DNA from: UBA6770 sp965661115
GTDB lineage: Bacteria > Bacteroidota > Bacteroidia > Flavobacteriales_G > Salibacteraceae
Length of the DNA stretch: 7,747 nt
Direction: 5' to 3'
Assembly: GCA_965661115.1 (NCBI GenBank)
Contig: CBFICO010000114.1
Coordinates: forward strand, 1 to 7,747
Made by a program: the position numbers and the translations under genes. Numbering within the stretch: position 1 is the stretch's first letter; each line of letters opens with the position of its first letter. The notes under the pieces were generated by a model. That model saw only the letters and a program-made list of their open reading frames with translations, did not search any database and was not told where the DNA came from. Shown here one piece after another: positions 1 to 6,575 of the stretch.

Positions 1-156
1 TGCTCTAGAGGCTAATTCAGGAACAACACCTCCGTATTCTTCGTGTATTTTTTGGGATGCAATAACATTGGAAAGCACCGATTTGTTTTTAAGCACGGCA
101 GCGGATGTGTCATCACACGAAGACTCAATGGCTAGTATAAAAACTTCTGATTCCAA
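1..156 (-). CDS. tsaD: TsaD, tRNA N6-adenosine threonylcarbamoyltransferase (5' part only)
   Basis: Only the first 52 codons are present; the gene continues past the left edge. TsaD transfers the threonylcarbamoyl group from TC-AMP to A37 of ANN-decoding tRNAs, working with TsaB and TsaE in the cytoplasm. The visible protein has the family's N-terminal signature: ILAIESSCDDTSAAV at residues 7-21, the nucleotide-binding start of the ASKHA fold, then VIASQKIHEEYGGVVPELAS at 31-50, with His38 in the conserved SQxxxHxxYGG stretch. The frame is closed by a TAA about 8 codons upstream and holds no ATG, so the TTG at 154-156 is the only standard start, giving M-E-S-E-V-F-I-L-A. That length suits the family. 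The gene is divergent from tamB with only about 37 bases between the two proposed starts. Identity is nearly certain; the exact start is inferred. Confidence 0.95.
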   Translation of the reverse strand, partial: MESEVFILAIESSCDDTSAAVLKNKSVLSNVIASQKIHEEYGGVVPELASRA

Positions 157-162
157 TTGTTC

Positions 163-170
163 TACTTTTG
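163..170 (+). promoter_or_regulatory. -7 promoter element for tamB (TACTTTTG)
   Basis: TACTTTTG is a perfect match to the Bacteroidota -7 consensus TAnnTTTG and is followed by CAC, as at the ribBA promoter further along. Transcription would begin near 175-178, about 16-19 bases before the proposed tamB start. No clear TTTG is visible at -33; the region that would hold it lies inside the first codons of tsaD. The call rests on the -7 element and its position. Confidence 0.55.
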
Positions 171-172
171 CA

Positions 173-180
173 CGAAATTA
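173..180 (-). promoter_or_regulatory. Probable -7 promoter element for tsaD (TAATTTCG)
   Basis: Read on the minus strand, TAATTTCG matches TAnnTTTG at all but one position. A TTTG lies upstream at 199-196, but the 15-base gap is shorter than usual. Transcription would begin around 165-168, leaving a leader of about ten bases before the TTG start. The element sits tail to tail with the tamB -7 element, with only CA between them, so RNA polymerase bound to one promoter would be expected to block the other. Confidence 0.4.
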
Positions 181-193
181 AGGCTTTAAGGCA

Positions 194-3100
194 ATCAAAA
201 AAGGACTAAAATATTCGGCTTACGGCCTACTTGGAATTTTATTTTTCCTGTTAGTTCTTGTTTGCATTTTGGCTATACCCGCCGTTCAAACTCAAGTTGC
301 AAAAACAGTTGTAAACCAATTGTTTAGTGAGACAGAGGTAGATTTTGAACTGGATAAAATTTCCATTAAACCTTTTTCTGGTATTGAAATCCAAAACCTC
401 TACCTAAGCGACCAGCAAAAAGATACACTCGCTTTTATTCAATCGCTTAATGTGAGTATCAACGATTGGAAAATTGATCCTTTGCTACTAGATTTCAAAA
501 CGCTAAGCCTTAATGGGGTTAAGTTTTATATACGGATAAACGAGCAAGATTCCGTTACCAATCTTCAGTTTTTAATCGATAGATTTTCATCCGATAAAAA
601 AGACACGTCTACGGTTAACTATCAAATCAACCTTGCAAAAGCCGAGTTGTCTCAGGTCCAATTTAAATGGAACAATTACAATTATCCAGATTCAACTTTT
701 GGGGTAAATTACAATCACATTGAAGTGCAAAATTTGGGAGGGTTGATAAATGGATTAGCCATCAATCAAGACTCAATTATTGCAAAGATCAACACCCTAC
801 ATCTTGCCGAAAAATCTGGATTTGAATTAGCGAATCTTTCAACAGATTTCACCTTAAACAACCAGATGATAGACCTAGATAGTTTACAGTTTAATGCGGC
901 TGAAACCCAATTGGCTGGTAGGTATGCCATGAAACATAATGCCTATTCTGGGTTTAGTGATTATATCAATCAAGTGGTTATGATTGCTCGGTTAGATTCG
1001 GCTATTATAAGTGGATACGACTTAGCCTTTTTTGTGCCGCAACTAGAAGCGCTTAACGACCAGGTTTATTTAGCAGGAAATTACATGGGGACCGTAAGCA
1101 GTTTTGAAATGCAAGATTTTCTTTTGCGGTATAAATCCAAAACCTACTTATCGGGTAAACTAGATGTTCACGGCTTACCCAAAATTGAAGGTACTCAACT
1201 GAATATTTATTTAGATGACAGTTACATTTTACGGTCTGATTTAGAGCAGATTACTCTACCACCTTATCCTTCAAAAAAGAAGCTTCAAGTGCCCAATCAG
1301 TTAAGAAAGTGGCGCTATGCCGCAATTAAAGGGAAATTTGTAGGAACGCTCAAAAACTTTATAACTGACGCGGATTTCAACTCTAATTTAGGAGGAATAA
1401 AAACTGCTATTCAGGTTAGCCAGCGAGGCGAAAATACTTCCTACCAAGGTGATATAGCTTTAAGAGGACTTCAAGCGGGAAACTTACTTGACAACACAGA
1501 TTTTAATCTGATTTCTGGTAAAGTAAACATTAAGGGTAGTGGTATTGAATTAAAAACGGCCGACATTCTCGCCAAAGGAAAGCTTTCTGCCTTTGATTAT
1601 AGGGGATATCGCTACCACGATATTCTATTAGACGGTGAGATAAAAGACCATTTGTTTGAGGGAAGATTGAACGTAAACGATAAATATTGTGAGTTGAATT
1701 TTGACGGTTCCCTTAATTTTTTACCGCACCAAGACACCTTCAAGTTTCAACTTAAAGTGGATACACTTTACCCCGTTATGTTGGGTCTATATGACAGAGA
1801 TTCCTCTGCGTTTTTTAGCGGAAATGCCGATATCAATTTAATTGGACTTACCTTGGATACAGCGCTTGGTAGAGCAGCTCTTACGGATATTTTTTATCAA
1901 GAAGGAGATAGTTCATTTACCTTAGATAGTCTATCCGTATCCTCTTTTGTAGAAGATAGTTTGCGTCAAATTCATTTAAATAGTTCACTTGGTTTAATAT
2001 CCTTAAAGAGTGATGCCGTGCTAAAAGGGGTAGATGAGGCGGTAGCCAAAATCTTAGACGATGCAGTACCCACTTATTTTGAACAGAACTACGACGTAAA
2101 AGACAACAAAGGCGGTTTGGTGTTGTATGCTTCCTTAAACGAAAAGCTGAACGATGTGGTATCGGTTTTTCTGCCTGCATTACGCATTGATAGCAGCTTA
2201 GAAGTGCGTGGAGGTTTATTTTTAAATCCACCACTTTTAAATTTTTCAATTAAATCGGACGGTGTGAATTACAGCGGATTCTTTGCAGATTCTATTGAGG
2301 TAAATGGTGGATTTGCAGATTCAACTTTTGAGGTAACTTCATTTACCGATATGCTGGGAGTAAACGAAAATTTAAGAATTGAAAACTTGCAAATCACTTC
2401 AAATTTTCAAAATGATTCAGTAAATCTGCTGGTAGATTATTTAAATACTGGAGAAAAGAATTATTCGGGTGAAATAAACCTAGGTGGCAAGATAAACAGC
2501 ACGCATAATTTTAGTTTCGGATTGTACGAATCGTTTATTGAAGTGGCCGATTCTGTTTGGGTGTTTGAGCCAAATAATTACGTTGAAATTGATAGTAATT
2601 ATATTCAGCTAAAAGGCCTTAAAGTATCGAGTTACGCCAAATACATTGCCTTAGCGGGAACCGTTAGCAAAAAAAAATCAGACGAACTTAAATTGAGCTT
2701 TAGCAACCTAAACCTATCCAATATTGGCAGAATGTTGAATCGTGAAGATCTTGACTTTGCCGGAGTTGCCTCTGGTTCGGTTACTGCAAGAAATGCGCTT
2801 CAAAGTCCAAGTCTTTCTTCGAATGTAAAAATTAATGGGTTGGAGTTTAACCAAATGCCAATGGGAAGCGGAAAACTGCAATCTAAATGGGATAATGAAC
2901 TGCAAAGAGTAGAGGTTGATTTTGATTTAATTCGCTTGCCAGATAGTATAATTCCAGATACGGTGCACAGTTTAAAAATAGCGGGAAACATTTACCCAAA
3001 TAACGAACAGCAGCAGCTCGATTTATCTTTAGGTACCGATGGGTTTTACCTCAAAAGTTTAGAGCCATTCACCAAAACGTTTATGGATAGTTTAGACGGT

Positions 3101-4657
3101 AGAATCTCAGGTTCAATTGATGTGCTGGGGCAGTTTTCCCAGCCAATTCTGCAAGGGGAATTCGATATTACCGATACGCGATTTAGAGTTAAATACCTGA
3201 ATACCACTTATTATGCAAAAAAGGAAAAGTTGCGGATTGAAGAAGATTGGTTTGGGTTTGATAACTTAAAATTATACGATCAGTTCGGTAATAAAGCCTT
3301 TACCATTGCCACGGTCTATCATACCAATTATGCCGAGATGAACTACGATGTAAGTGTGAATATGAAAGACTTTTTTGTGCTTAATACCACCAAGTTCGAT
3401 AACGATTTATACTACGGTAAAGGGTATTTAAGCGGGGATGTAAACCTTTTTGGCTACGACCAAACCTTATTTATGGAAATGAACGGAAAAGCCACCAAAA
3501 AAAGTGAGTTCGTTATTCCGCTTACTGGAGCAGCAGAAATTGGACAAAGCGATTTTATCACCTTCGTAAACGCAGACGGTTCGGTAGAAGAAAGCGATGA
3601 AAAAGCACTCGATTTAAGTGGTATTGAAATGACCTTTAACCTCGAAGTTGACCCTACAACCAATATTCGCATGATTTTTGACGAAACCACTGGAGACGAA
3701 TTGAACTCGAGAGGAAACGGCAAAATAAAAATGGAGATTAACTCTGCAGGCGATTTTGGTATGTTTGGAAAATATACCGTTTTCTCAGGAAATTATGGAT
3801 TTACATACCGTAACATGTTTAGTAAAAAGTTTGAGCTGGAAGAAGGTGGTACAATTCTTTGGTCAGGAGACCCGCTTAATGCCGAGTTAGATTTAACGGC
3901 AATATATAATGTTAGAGCTCCGCTTGGTGTTATTCTACACGATAGTACGATGACAACCAAAGTGAACAATCAATGTTTACTTAAAATGTCTGATCAGTTA
4001 CTGGAACCCAAGATTAACTTTGGTATTCGATTGCCTGATGCTTCACCTGGAATAGCTCAACAAGTGAAGAGCCAGATGAATACTCAAGAAGAAGTAACCA
4101 AACAAGTGTTTTCATTGCTTCTTTTCAATAAATACTCACCACCACAATCTGGTTTTAACGCAGGTGGAATAGTGCAAGCGTCTTCAAGCGATTTAATCTC
4201 AAATCAATTAAACAATTGGATATCTAAACTCGACAATCAACTGTTTGATTTTGGAGTAAACGAGGTAAAATCTGACGAAGTTGAGGTATCGCTATCTAAG
4301 AGGTTCTTGAATAACCGTTTGATTTTGGAAAGCAACGTTGGTGTAAACCGAAATGACGAAGAAGCCCAGGAATCCGAAAATGGACAAGTTGTAGGAGATT
4401 TTAAAATTGAGTACTTAATAACCGAAAACGGCAAGGTGAGGGGTAAAGTGTTTAACCGCACAGAAAATAGGTCTTCTATTGAAACTCAAAGTGGAGCAAA
4501 CGCGCAAACACAGGGAGTTGGTATTGTTTTAAGAGAGGATTTTAACTCACCAAAAGAGCTGTGGCAAAAAATGTTTAATAATCCAACCAGAAAGAAAAAA
4601 CGCCAGGACAGAAAAGCCGAACGCGCTCAGCGAAAAGCTGCGAAACGGGAGGATTAG
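194..4657 (+). CDS. tamB: TamB-like translocation and assembly module protein (TamB/DUF490 family)
   Basis: This is a very long envelope protein, about 1487 residues from the proposed start. It is anchored in the inner membrane by one N-terminal helix and spans the periplasm as a long beta-rich groove; TamB proteins act in outer-membrane protein assembly and lipid transport. Numbered from 194, the basic start KKGLKYS and hydrophobic residues 10-28 form the anchor, followed by the typical IPAVQTQVAK junction. The middle is repetitive, beta-rich, AsmA-like sequence. The C-terminal TamB domain covers about residues 980-1425 and includes LSGDVNLFG, GKYTVFSGNYGFTYRN and the final strand VSLSKRFLNNRLILESNVGV. 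The protein ends in a strongly basic Lys/Arg tail of about 22 residues. The stop is TAG at 4655-4657. The start is a problem: the frame is closed by TAA at 179-181 and has no ATG or GTG, and no TTG before 269, which would cut off the anchor. ATC at 194 gives the expected N-terminus, with AAGG at 180-183 as a weak ribosome site. Family identity is firm; the start is uncertain. Confidence 0.9.
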   Translation: MKKGLKYSAYGLLGILFFLLVLVCILAIPAVQTQVAKTVVNQLFSETEVDFELDKISIKPFSGIEIQNLYLSDQQKDTLAFIQSLNVSINDWKIDPLLLDFKTLSLNGVKFYIRINEQDSVTNLQFLIDRFSSDKKDTSTVNYQINLAKAELSQVQFKWNNYNYPDSTFGVNYNHIEVQNLGGLINGLAINQDSIIAKINTLHLAEKSGFELANLSTDFTLNNQMIDLDSLQFNAAETQLAGRYAMKHNAYSGFSDYINQVVMIARLDSAIISGYDLAFFVPQLEALNDQVYLAGNYMGTVSSFEMQDFLLRYKSKTYLSGKLDVHGLPKIEGTQLNIYLDDSYILRSDLEQITLPPYPSKKKLQVPNQLRKWRYAAIKGKFVGTLKNFITDADFNSNLGGIKTAIQVSQRGENTSYQGDIALRGLQAGNLLDNTDFNLISGKVNIKGSGIELKTADILAKGKLSAFDYRGYRYHDILLDGEIKDHLFEGRLNVNDKYCELNFDGSLNFLPHQDTFKFQLKVDTLYPVMLGLYDRDSSAFFSGNADINLIGLTLDTALGRAALTDIFYQEGDSSFTLDSLSVSSFVEDSLRQIHLNSSLGLISLKSDAVLKGVDEAVAKILDDAVPTYFEQNYDVKDNKGGLVLYASLNEKLNDVVSVFLPALRIDSSLEVRGGLFLNPPLLNFSIKSDGVNYSGFFADSIEVNGGFADSTFEVTSFTDMLGVNENLRIENLQITSNFQNDSVNLLVDYLNTGEKNYSGEINLGGKINSTHNFSFGLYESFIEVADSVWVFEPNNYVEIDSNYIQLKGLKVSSYAKYIALAGTVSKKKSDELKLSFSNLNLSNIGRMLNREDLDFAGVASGSVTARNALQSPSLSSNVKINGLEFNQMPMGSGKLQSKWDNELQRVEVDFDLIRLPDSIIPDTVHSLKIAGNIYPNNEQQQLDLSLGTDGFYLKSLEPFTKTFMDSLDGRISGSIDVLGQFSQPILQGEFDITDTRFRVKYLNTTYYAKKEKLRIEEDWFGFDNLKLYDQFGNKAFTIATVYHTNYAEMNYDVSVNMKDFFVLNTTKFDNDLYYGKGYLSGDVNLFGYDQTLFMEMNGKATKKSEFVIPLTGAAEIGQSDFITFVNADGSVEESDEKALDLSGIEMTFNLEVDPTTNIRMIFDETTGDELNSRGNGKIKMEINSAGDFGMFGKYTVFSGNYGFTYRNMFSKKFELEEGGTILWSGDPLNAELDLTAIYNVRAPLGVILHDSTMTTKVNNQCLLKMSDQLLEPKINFGIRLPDASPGIAQQVKSQMNTQEEVTKQVFSLLLFNKYSPPQSGFNAGGIVQASSSDLISNQLNNWISKLDNQLFDFGVNEVKSDEVEVSLSKRFLNNRLILESNVGVNRNDEEAQESENGQVVGDFKIEYLITENGKVRGKVFNRTENRSSIETQSGANAQTQGVGIVLREDFNSPKELWQKMFNNPTRKKKRQDRKAERAQRKAAKRED

Positions 4658-4659
4658 TG

Positions 4660-4765
4660 GAATGTTGAATTTTGAATGTTGAATTCTCAATTCTCGGCTT
4701 TCCACTTTCAATTCAAAACTCATAACTCAAATTTCAACATTAAGAATTAAGCATTCAAAATTCAA
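4660..4765. repeat. Degenerate 7-bp periodic repeat forming a large inverted repeat between tamB and ribBA
   Basis: The gap between the two convergent genes is nearly filled by 7-base units. On the plus strand 4660-4687 reads GAATGTT, GAATTTT, GAATGTT, GAATTCT. On the minus strand, from 4763 down to about 4687, the same phase continues as GAATTTT, GAATGCT, TAATTCT, TAATGTT, GAAATTT, GAGTTAT, GAGTTTT, GAATTGA and then weaker units. As a result 4665-4686 and 4744-4765 are inverted copies matching at 20 of 22 bases around a 57-base loop. A second pairing, AATGTTGAA at 4676-4684 with TTCAACATT at 4733-4741, is also possible. The right arm covers the ribBA stop codon (4762-4764). It may act as a bidirectional transcription terminator. 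Period 7 rules out coding use. Confidence 0.8.
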
Positions 4766-5883
4766 GAAACCGGAACATTCTCCACTATCTCCAAACCGTA
4801 GCCTACTAGTCCAGTTCTGGCTTTTGCGTTGTTGGTAATTAGCCTCATTTTTCGAATCCCTAAGTCTCTAATTATTTGAGCTCCAACTCCATAATCCTTG
4901 TCGTCCATTTGCAAGCCTAAATCTATTTGTTGATCTGGGTTTTTCTCCAATTGAATTTTATAGGTCTCCAATTTATTAATTAGGCCTAATCCACGAATAC
5001 CTTGCTGCATATACACTACCGCGCCGCTGCCTTGTTTGTGGATTGTCTCAAAAGCTTTACTTAAAATAGAAGGCTCGTCGTGTTTAAATGCATTAAAAAT
5101 GGCTCCTAAGCTACTGCTAGAATTTACACGTACTAGCACCTCGTCTTTTTCAGACCAATCGCCAATGGTAACCGCTAAGTGTTCGTCGCCAGTAGTTTTT
5201 TGTCGGTAACCAATTAAAGTAACTTCACCGTACTCGGTGTTTACGTTTACTTCAACTTCTCTGGTTACAAGTGTTTCTTCTTTTAAACGATGTGCAACTA
5301 AATCTTCGATTGAGATAATCTTCATATCGAATTTATCTGCAATCTCTTTTAGTTGTGGAAGACGAGCCATAGTTCCGTCTTCGTTCATAATTTCAACCAA
5401 TACACCACCTGGAGTTAAACCTGCCATTCTAGCTAAGTCTATCGTGGCTTCGGTATGTCCAGTTCTTCTTAAAACTCCACCTTCTTTGGCGCGCAATGGA
5501 AAAATATGCCCTGGTTTACCTAAATCATTTGGGTCGGTATCTGGGTTAATTAAAGCTTGTACGGTAAGTGCTCTGTCAGAAGCAGAAATTCCGGTAGTAC
5601 AGCCGTGTCCGTTTAAATCTACCGATACAGTAAAAGGAGTAGCATGCAGCGCAGTATTATCCGTAACCATAAGCTCTAGACCTAATTCGTTACAACGCGA
5701 CTCTGGTAACGCGCAGCAAATTAAGCCACGGCCGTGCGTAGCCATAAAGTTTATGATTTCTGGCGTAATATGTTCTGCAGCAGCAATAAAATCACCTTCG
5801 TTTTCTCTGTCCTCGTCATCAACTACAATAACGATTTTACCTTGTTTGATGTCTTCTACTGCTTCTTCAATTGTATTTAGCAT
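4762..5883 (-). CDS. ribBA: 3,4-dihydroxy-2-butanone-4-phosphate synthase with degenerate GTP cyclohydrolase II domain (RibBA-like)
   Basis: This 373-residue cytoplasmic enzyme of riboflavin synthesis converts ribulose 5-phosphate to 3,4-dihydroxy-2-butanone 4-phosphate plus formate. The N-terminal RibB half (about 1-205) is intact: DDEDRENEGD at 22-31 binds metal and substrate, THGRG lies at 49-53, RTGHTEATIDLARMAG at 140-155, and the acidic VEIMNEDG at 163-170. The C-terminal half (about 206-373) has the GTP cyclohydrolase II fold, and its end, YGVGAQIIRDLGIRKMRLIT at 331-350, is well kept. However, the three zinc cysteines are gone: where active enzymes have a Cys-rich stretch after VRVHSE, this one reads VRVNSSSSLGAIFNAFKHDE (251-270). 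The loop at 291-304 reads YMQQGIRGLGLINK, not the usual YLRQEGRGIGL form. The RibB step should work; cyclohydrolase activity is not expected, so a separate ribA should exist elsewhere. Length is near that of ordinary RibBA proteins (about 400). The start is ATG, 21 bases after a strong -7 element. Confidence 0.93.
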   Translation of the reverse strand: MLNTIEEAVEDIKQGKIVIVVDDEDRENEGDFIAAAEHITPEIINFMATHGRGLICCALPESRCNELGLELMVTDNTALHATPFTVSVDLNGHGCTTGISASDRALTVQALINPDTDPNDLGKPGHIFPLRAKEGGVLRRTGHTEATIDLARMAGLTPGGVLVEIMNEDGTMARLPQLKEIADKFDMKIISIEDLVAHRLKEETLVTREVEVNVNTEYGEVTLIGYRQKTTGDEHLAVTIGDWSEKDEVLVRVNSSSSLGAIFNAFKHDEPSILSKAFETIHKQGSGAVVYMQQGIRGLGLINKLETYKIQLEKNPDQQIDLGLQMDDKDYGVGAQIIRDLGIRKMRLITNNAKARTGLVGYGLEIVENVPVS

Positions 5884-5961
5884 ACCGTGTTTGTTTGAGG
5901 GTGCAAAAGTAAGAATTCGCTAACGAGGCTCCCTTGCTAAAAATTAATAACATTTGTGCTT
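5884..5961. promoter_or_regulatory. Divergent intergenic promoter region (ribBA / membrane nuclease gene)
   Basis: This 78-base gap must hold the promoters of both divergent genes. On the minus strand TACTTTTG at 5911-5904 matches TAnnTTTG exactly and is followed by CAC; it would start ribBA transcription near 5897-5899, leaving a leader of about 15 bases. On the plus strand TAACATTTG (5948-5956) is a near match with one extra base and ends six bases before the ATG at 5962, so that message may have almost no leader. No -33 TTTG is clear for either. There is no room for an FMN riboswitch ahead of ribBA. Confidence 0.5.
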
Positions 5962-6510
5962 ATGACCGAACGGCAACTTTATATCTTCTTGGCAATTCTA
6001 TTGCTGGTTTTAGCTGCAATTGCAGGAGCCTATTTATGGAAGAAGATAGATCGTTGGTTAAACGCGAGAGCTATCAGAAAAAGGTTGAGCCGTGGAGCTC
6101 AAAAAGAAAAGGAAGCAGCTTCTTGGTTGGAGCGAAATGGCTACAAAATTCTAGAGTATCAATGCAGACTTGAGTATGAAGTCAGATTAAACGGTCAACC
6201 AACTCAAATTGTGGTGTCACCAGATTTTAAAGTAAAAAAGAATGGCGAGGTGAGTTATGTTGAAGTAAAGTCGGGTATATCTGCTCCCCGAATTGAAAAC
6301 AAAGACACTCGCCGACAATTATTAGAATACCATTACATCAACCCAGAAGTTCCACTTTACTTGTTGGATATGGAGCAAAAAGAAATTAAGCTGGTTGAGT
6401 TTCCAATAATCAAAAATCTACCGAAAAAATCAAGTGATGATTTTTGGTGGGGGTTTTTGTTTGGCGCTGCTTTGATAGCTGTTTTGGTTTTTTGGTGGTA
6501 TTACAATTAA
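5962..6510 (+). CDS. Membrane-anchored PD-(D/E)XK (RecB/Cas4-like) nuclease-domain protein
   Basis: This is a 182-residue protein of a family I cannot name. A hydrophobic helix at about residues 6-26 is followed by a strongly basic stretch, KKIDRWLNARAIRKRLSR (27-44), which by the positive-inside rule places the middle in the cytoplasm. A second helix at about 161-181, rich in Trp and Phe, ends the protein. The core between them looks like a PD-(D/E)XK nuclease: Glu49/Glu51 in the helix KEKEAASWLERNGY, Asp88 in VVSPDFKVKK, Glu101 and Lys103 in YVEVKSG, and Q119-x3-Y123 in RRQLLEYHY, the motif seen in RecB and Cas4 nucleases. All expected catalytic positions are present, so it may be an active DNA nuclease or hydrolase held at the inner membrane; the substrate is unknown. 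ATG at 5962 is chosen over the in-frame GTG at 5956 because that codon overlaps the likely promoter. It is divergent from ribBA and convergent with the next gene, so it is probably transcribed alone. Confidence 0.8.
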   Translation: MTERQLYIFLAILLLVLAAIAGAYLWKKIDRWLNARAIRKRLSRGAQKEKEAASWLERNGYKILEYQCRLEYEVRLNGQPTQIVVSPDFKVKKNGEVSYVEVKSGISAPRIENKDTRRQLLEYHYINPEVPLYLLDMEQKEIKLVEFPIIKNLPKKSSDDFWWGFLFGAALIAVLVFWWYYN

Positions 6511-6523
6511 ATAATTAATTCAG

Positions 6524-6550
6524 CGTCATTCCCGCGCAGGCGGGAATCTC
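6524..6550. repeat. REP-like GC-rich palindromic element
   Basis: The stretch begins CGTC and contains ATTCCCGC (6528-6535), a GCAG loop, then GCGGGAAT (6540-6547): a perfect 8-bp stem with a tetraloop, ending in CTC. It is much richer in GC than its surroundings and closely resembles dispersed palindromic repeats with the core ATTCCCGC/GCGGGAAT that occur in many copies in a wide range of bacterial genomes. It lies in the 65-base gap between two convergent genes. Neither strand has a T-run just after the stem: eight T's on the minus strand at 6563-6556 precede it. It is therefore better called a repeat than a standard terminator, though it could still help end or stabilise transcripts. Confidence 0.65.
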
Positions 6551-6575
6551 AAAACAAAAAAAACTTCAACTGTTA

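Noticed and set aside
1917..4461. Five minus-strand frames of 63-110 codons inside tamB
   Set aside because: All are antisense to a continuous TamB frame, carry no conserved motifs and no promoter of their own.
4660..4765. CRISPR array or iteron-type origin in the heptad repeat
   Set aside because: Units are only 7 bases, contiguous and degenerate, with no unique spacers, no cas genes and no replication initiator gene nearby.
5237..5923. Open plus-strand reading frame of about 228 codons opposite ribBA
   Set aside because: It lies antisense to the well-supported RibB domain, is Ser/Pro/Ile-rich with no recognisable motif, and follows from the codon use of ribBA.
5956..5958. GTG as the start of the nuclease gene
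   Set aside because: It overlaps the end of the likely -7 element and lies only two codons before an in-frame ATG that gives a natural membrane-protein start.
5884..5961. FMN riboswitch controlling ribBA
   Set aside because: The whole intergenic gap is 78 bases and the inferred leader is about 15 bases, too short for an RFN element, and no conserved RFN sequence is visible.
5934..6173. Plus-strand frame of about 79 codons overlapping the nuclease gene
   Set aside because: It overlaps the real gene in another frame and lacks any protein-like pattern, whereas the overlapping frame carries clear membrane and nuclease motifs.
6178..6330. NERD-type nuclease-related domain in the small membrane protein
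   Set aside because: The order of motifs with a Q-x3-Y after EVK resembles RecB/Cas4 more than NERD proteins, whose core typically reads as a shorter VIEVKN pattern.
6528..6563. Classical intrinsic terminator at the GC-rich hairpin
   Set aside because: On the plus strand the stem is followed by an A-rich stretch, and on the minus strand the T-run precedes the stem, so neither direction has the stem-then-T order.
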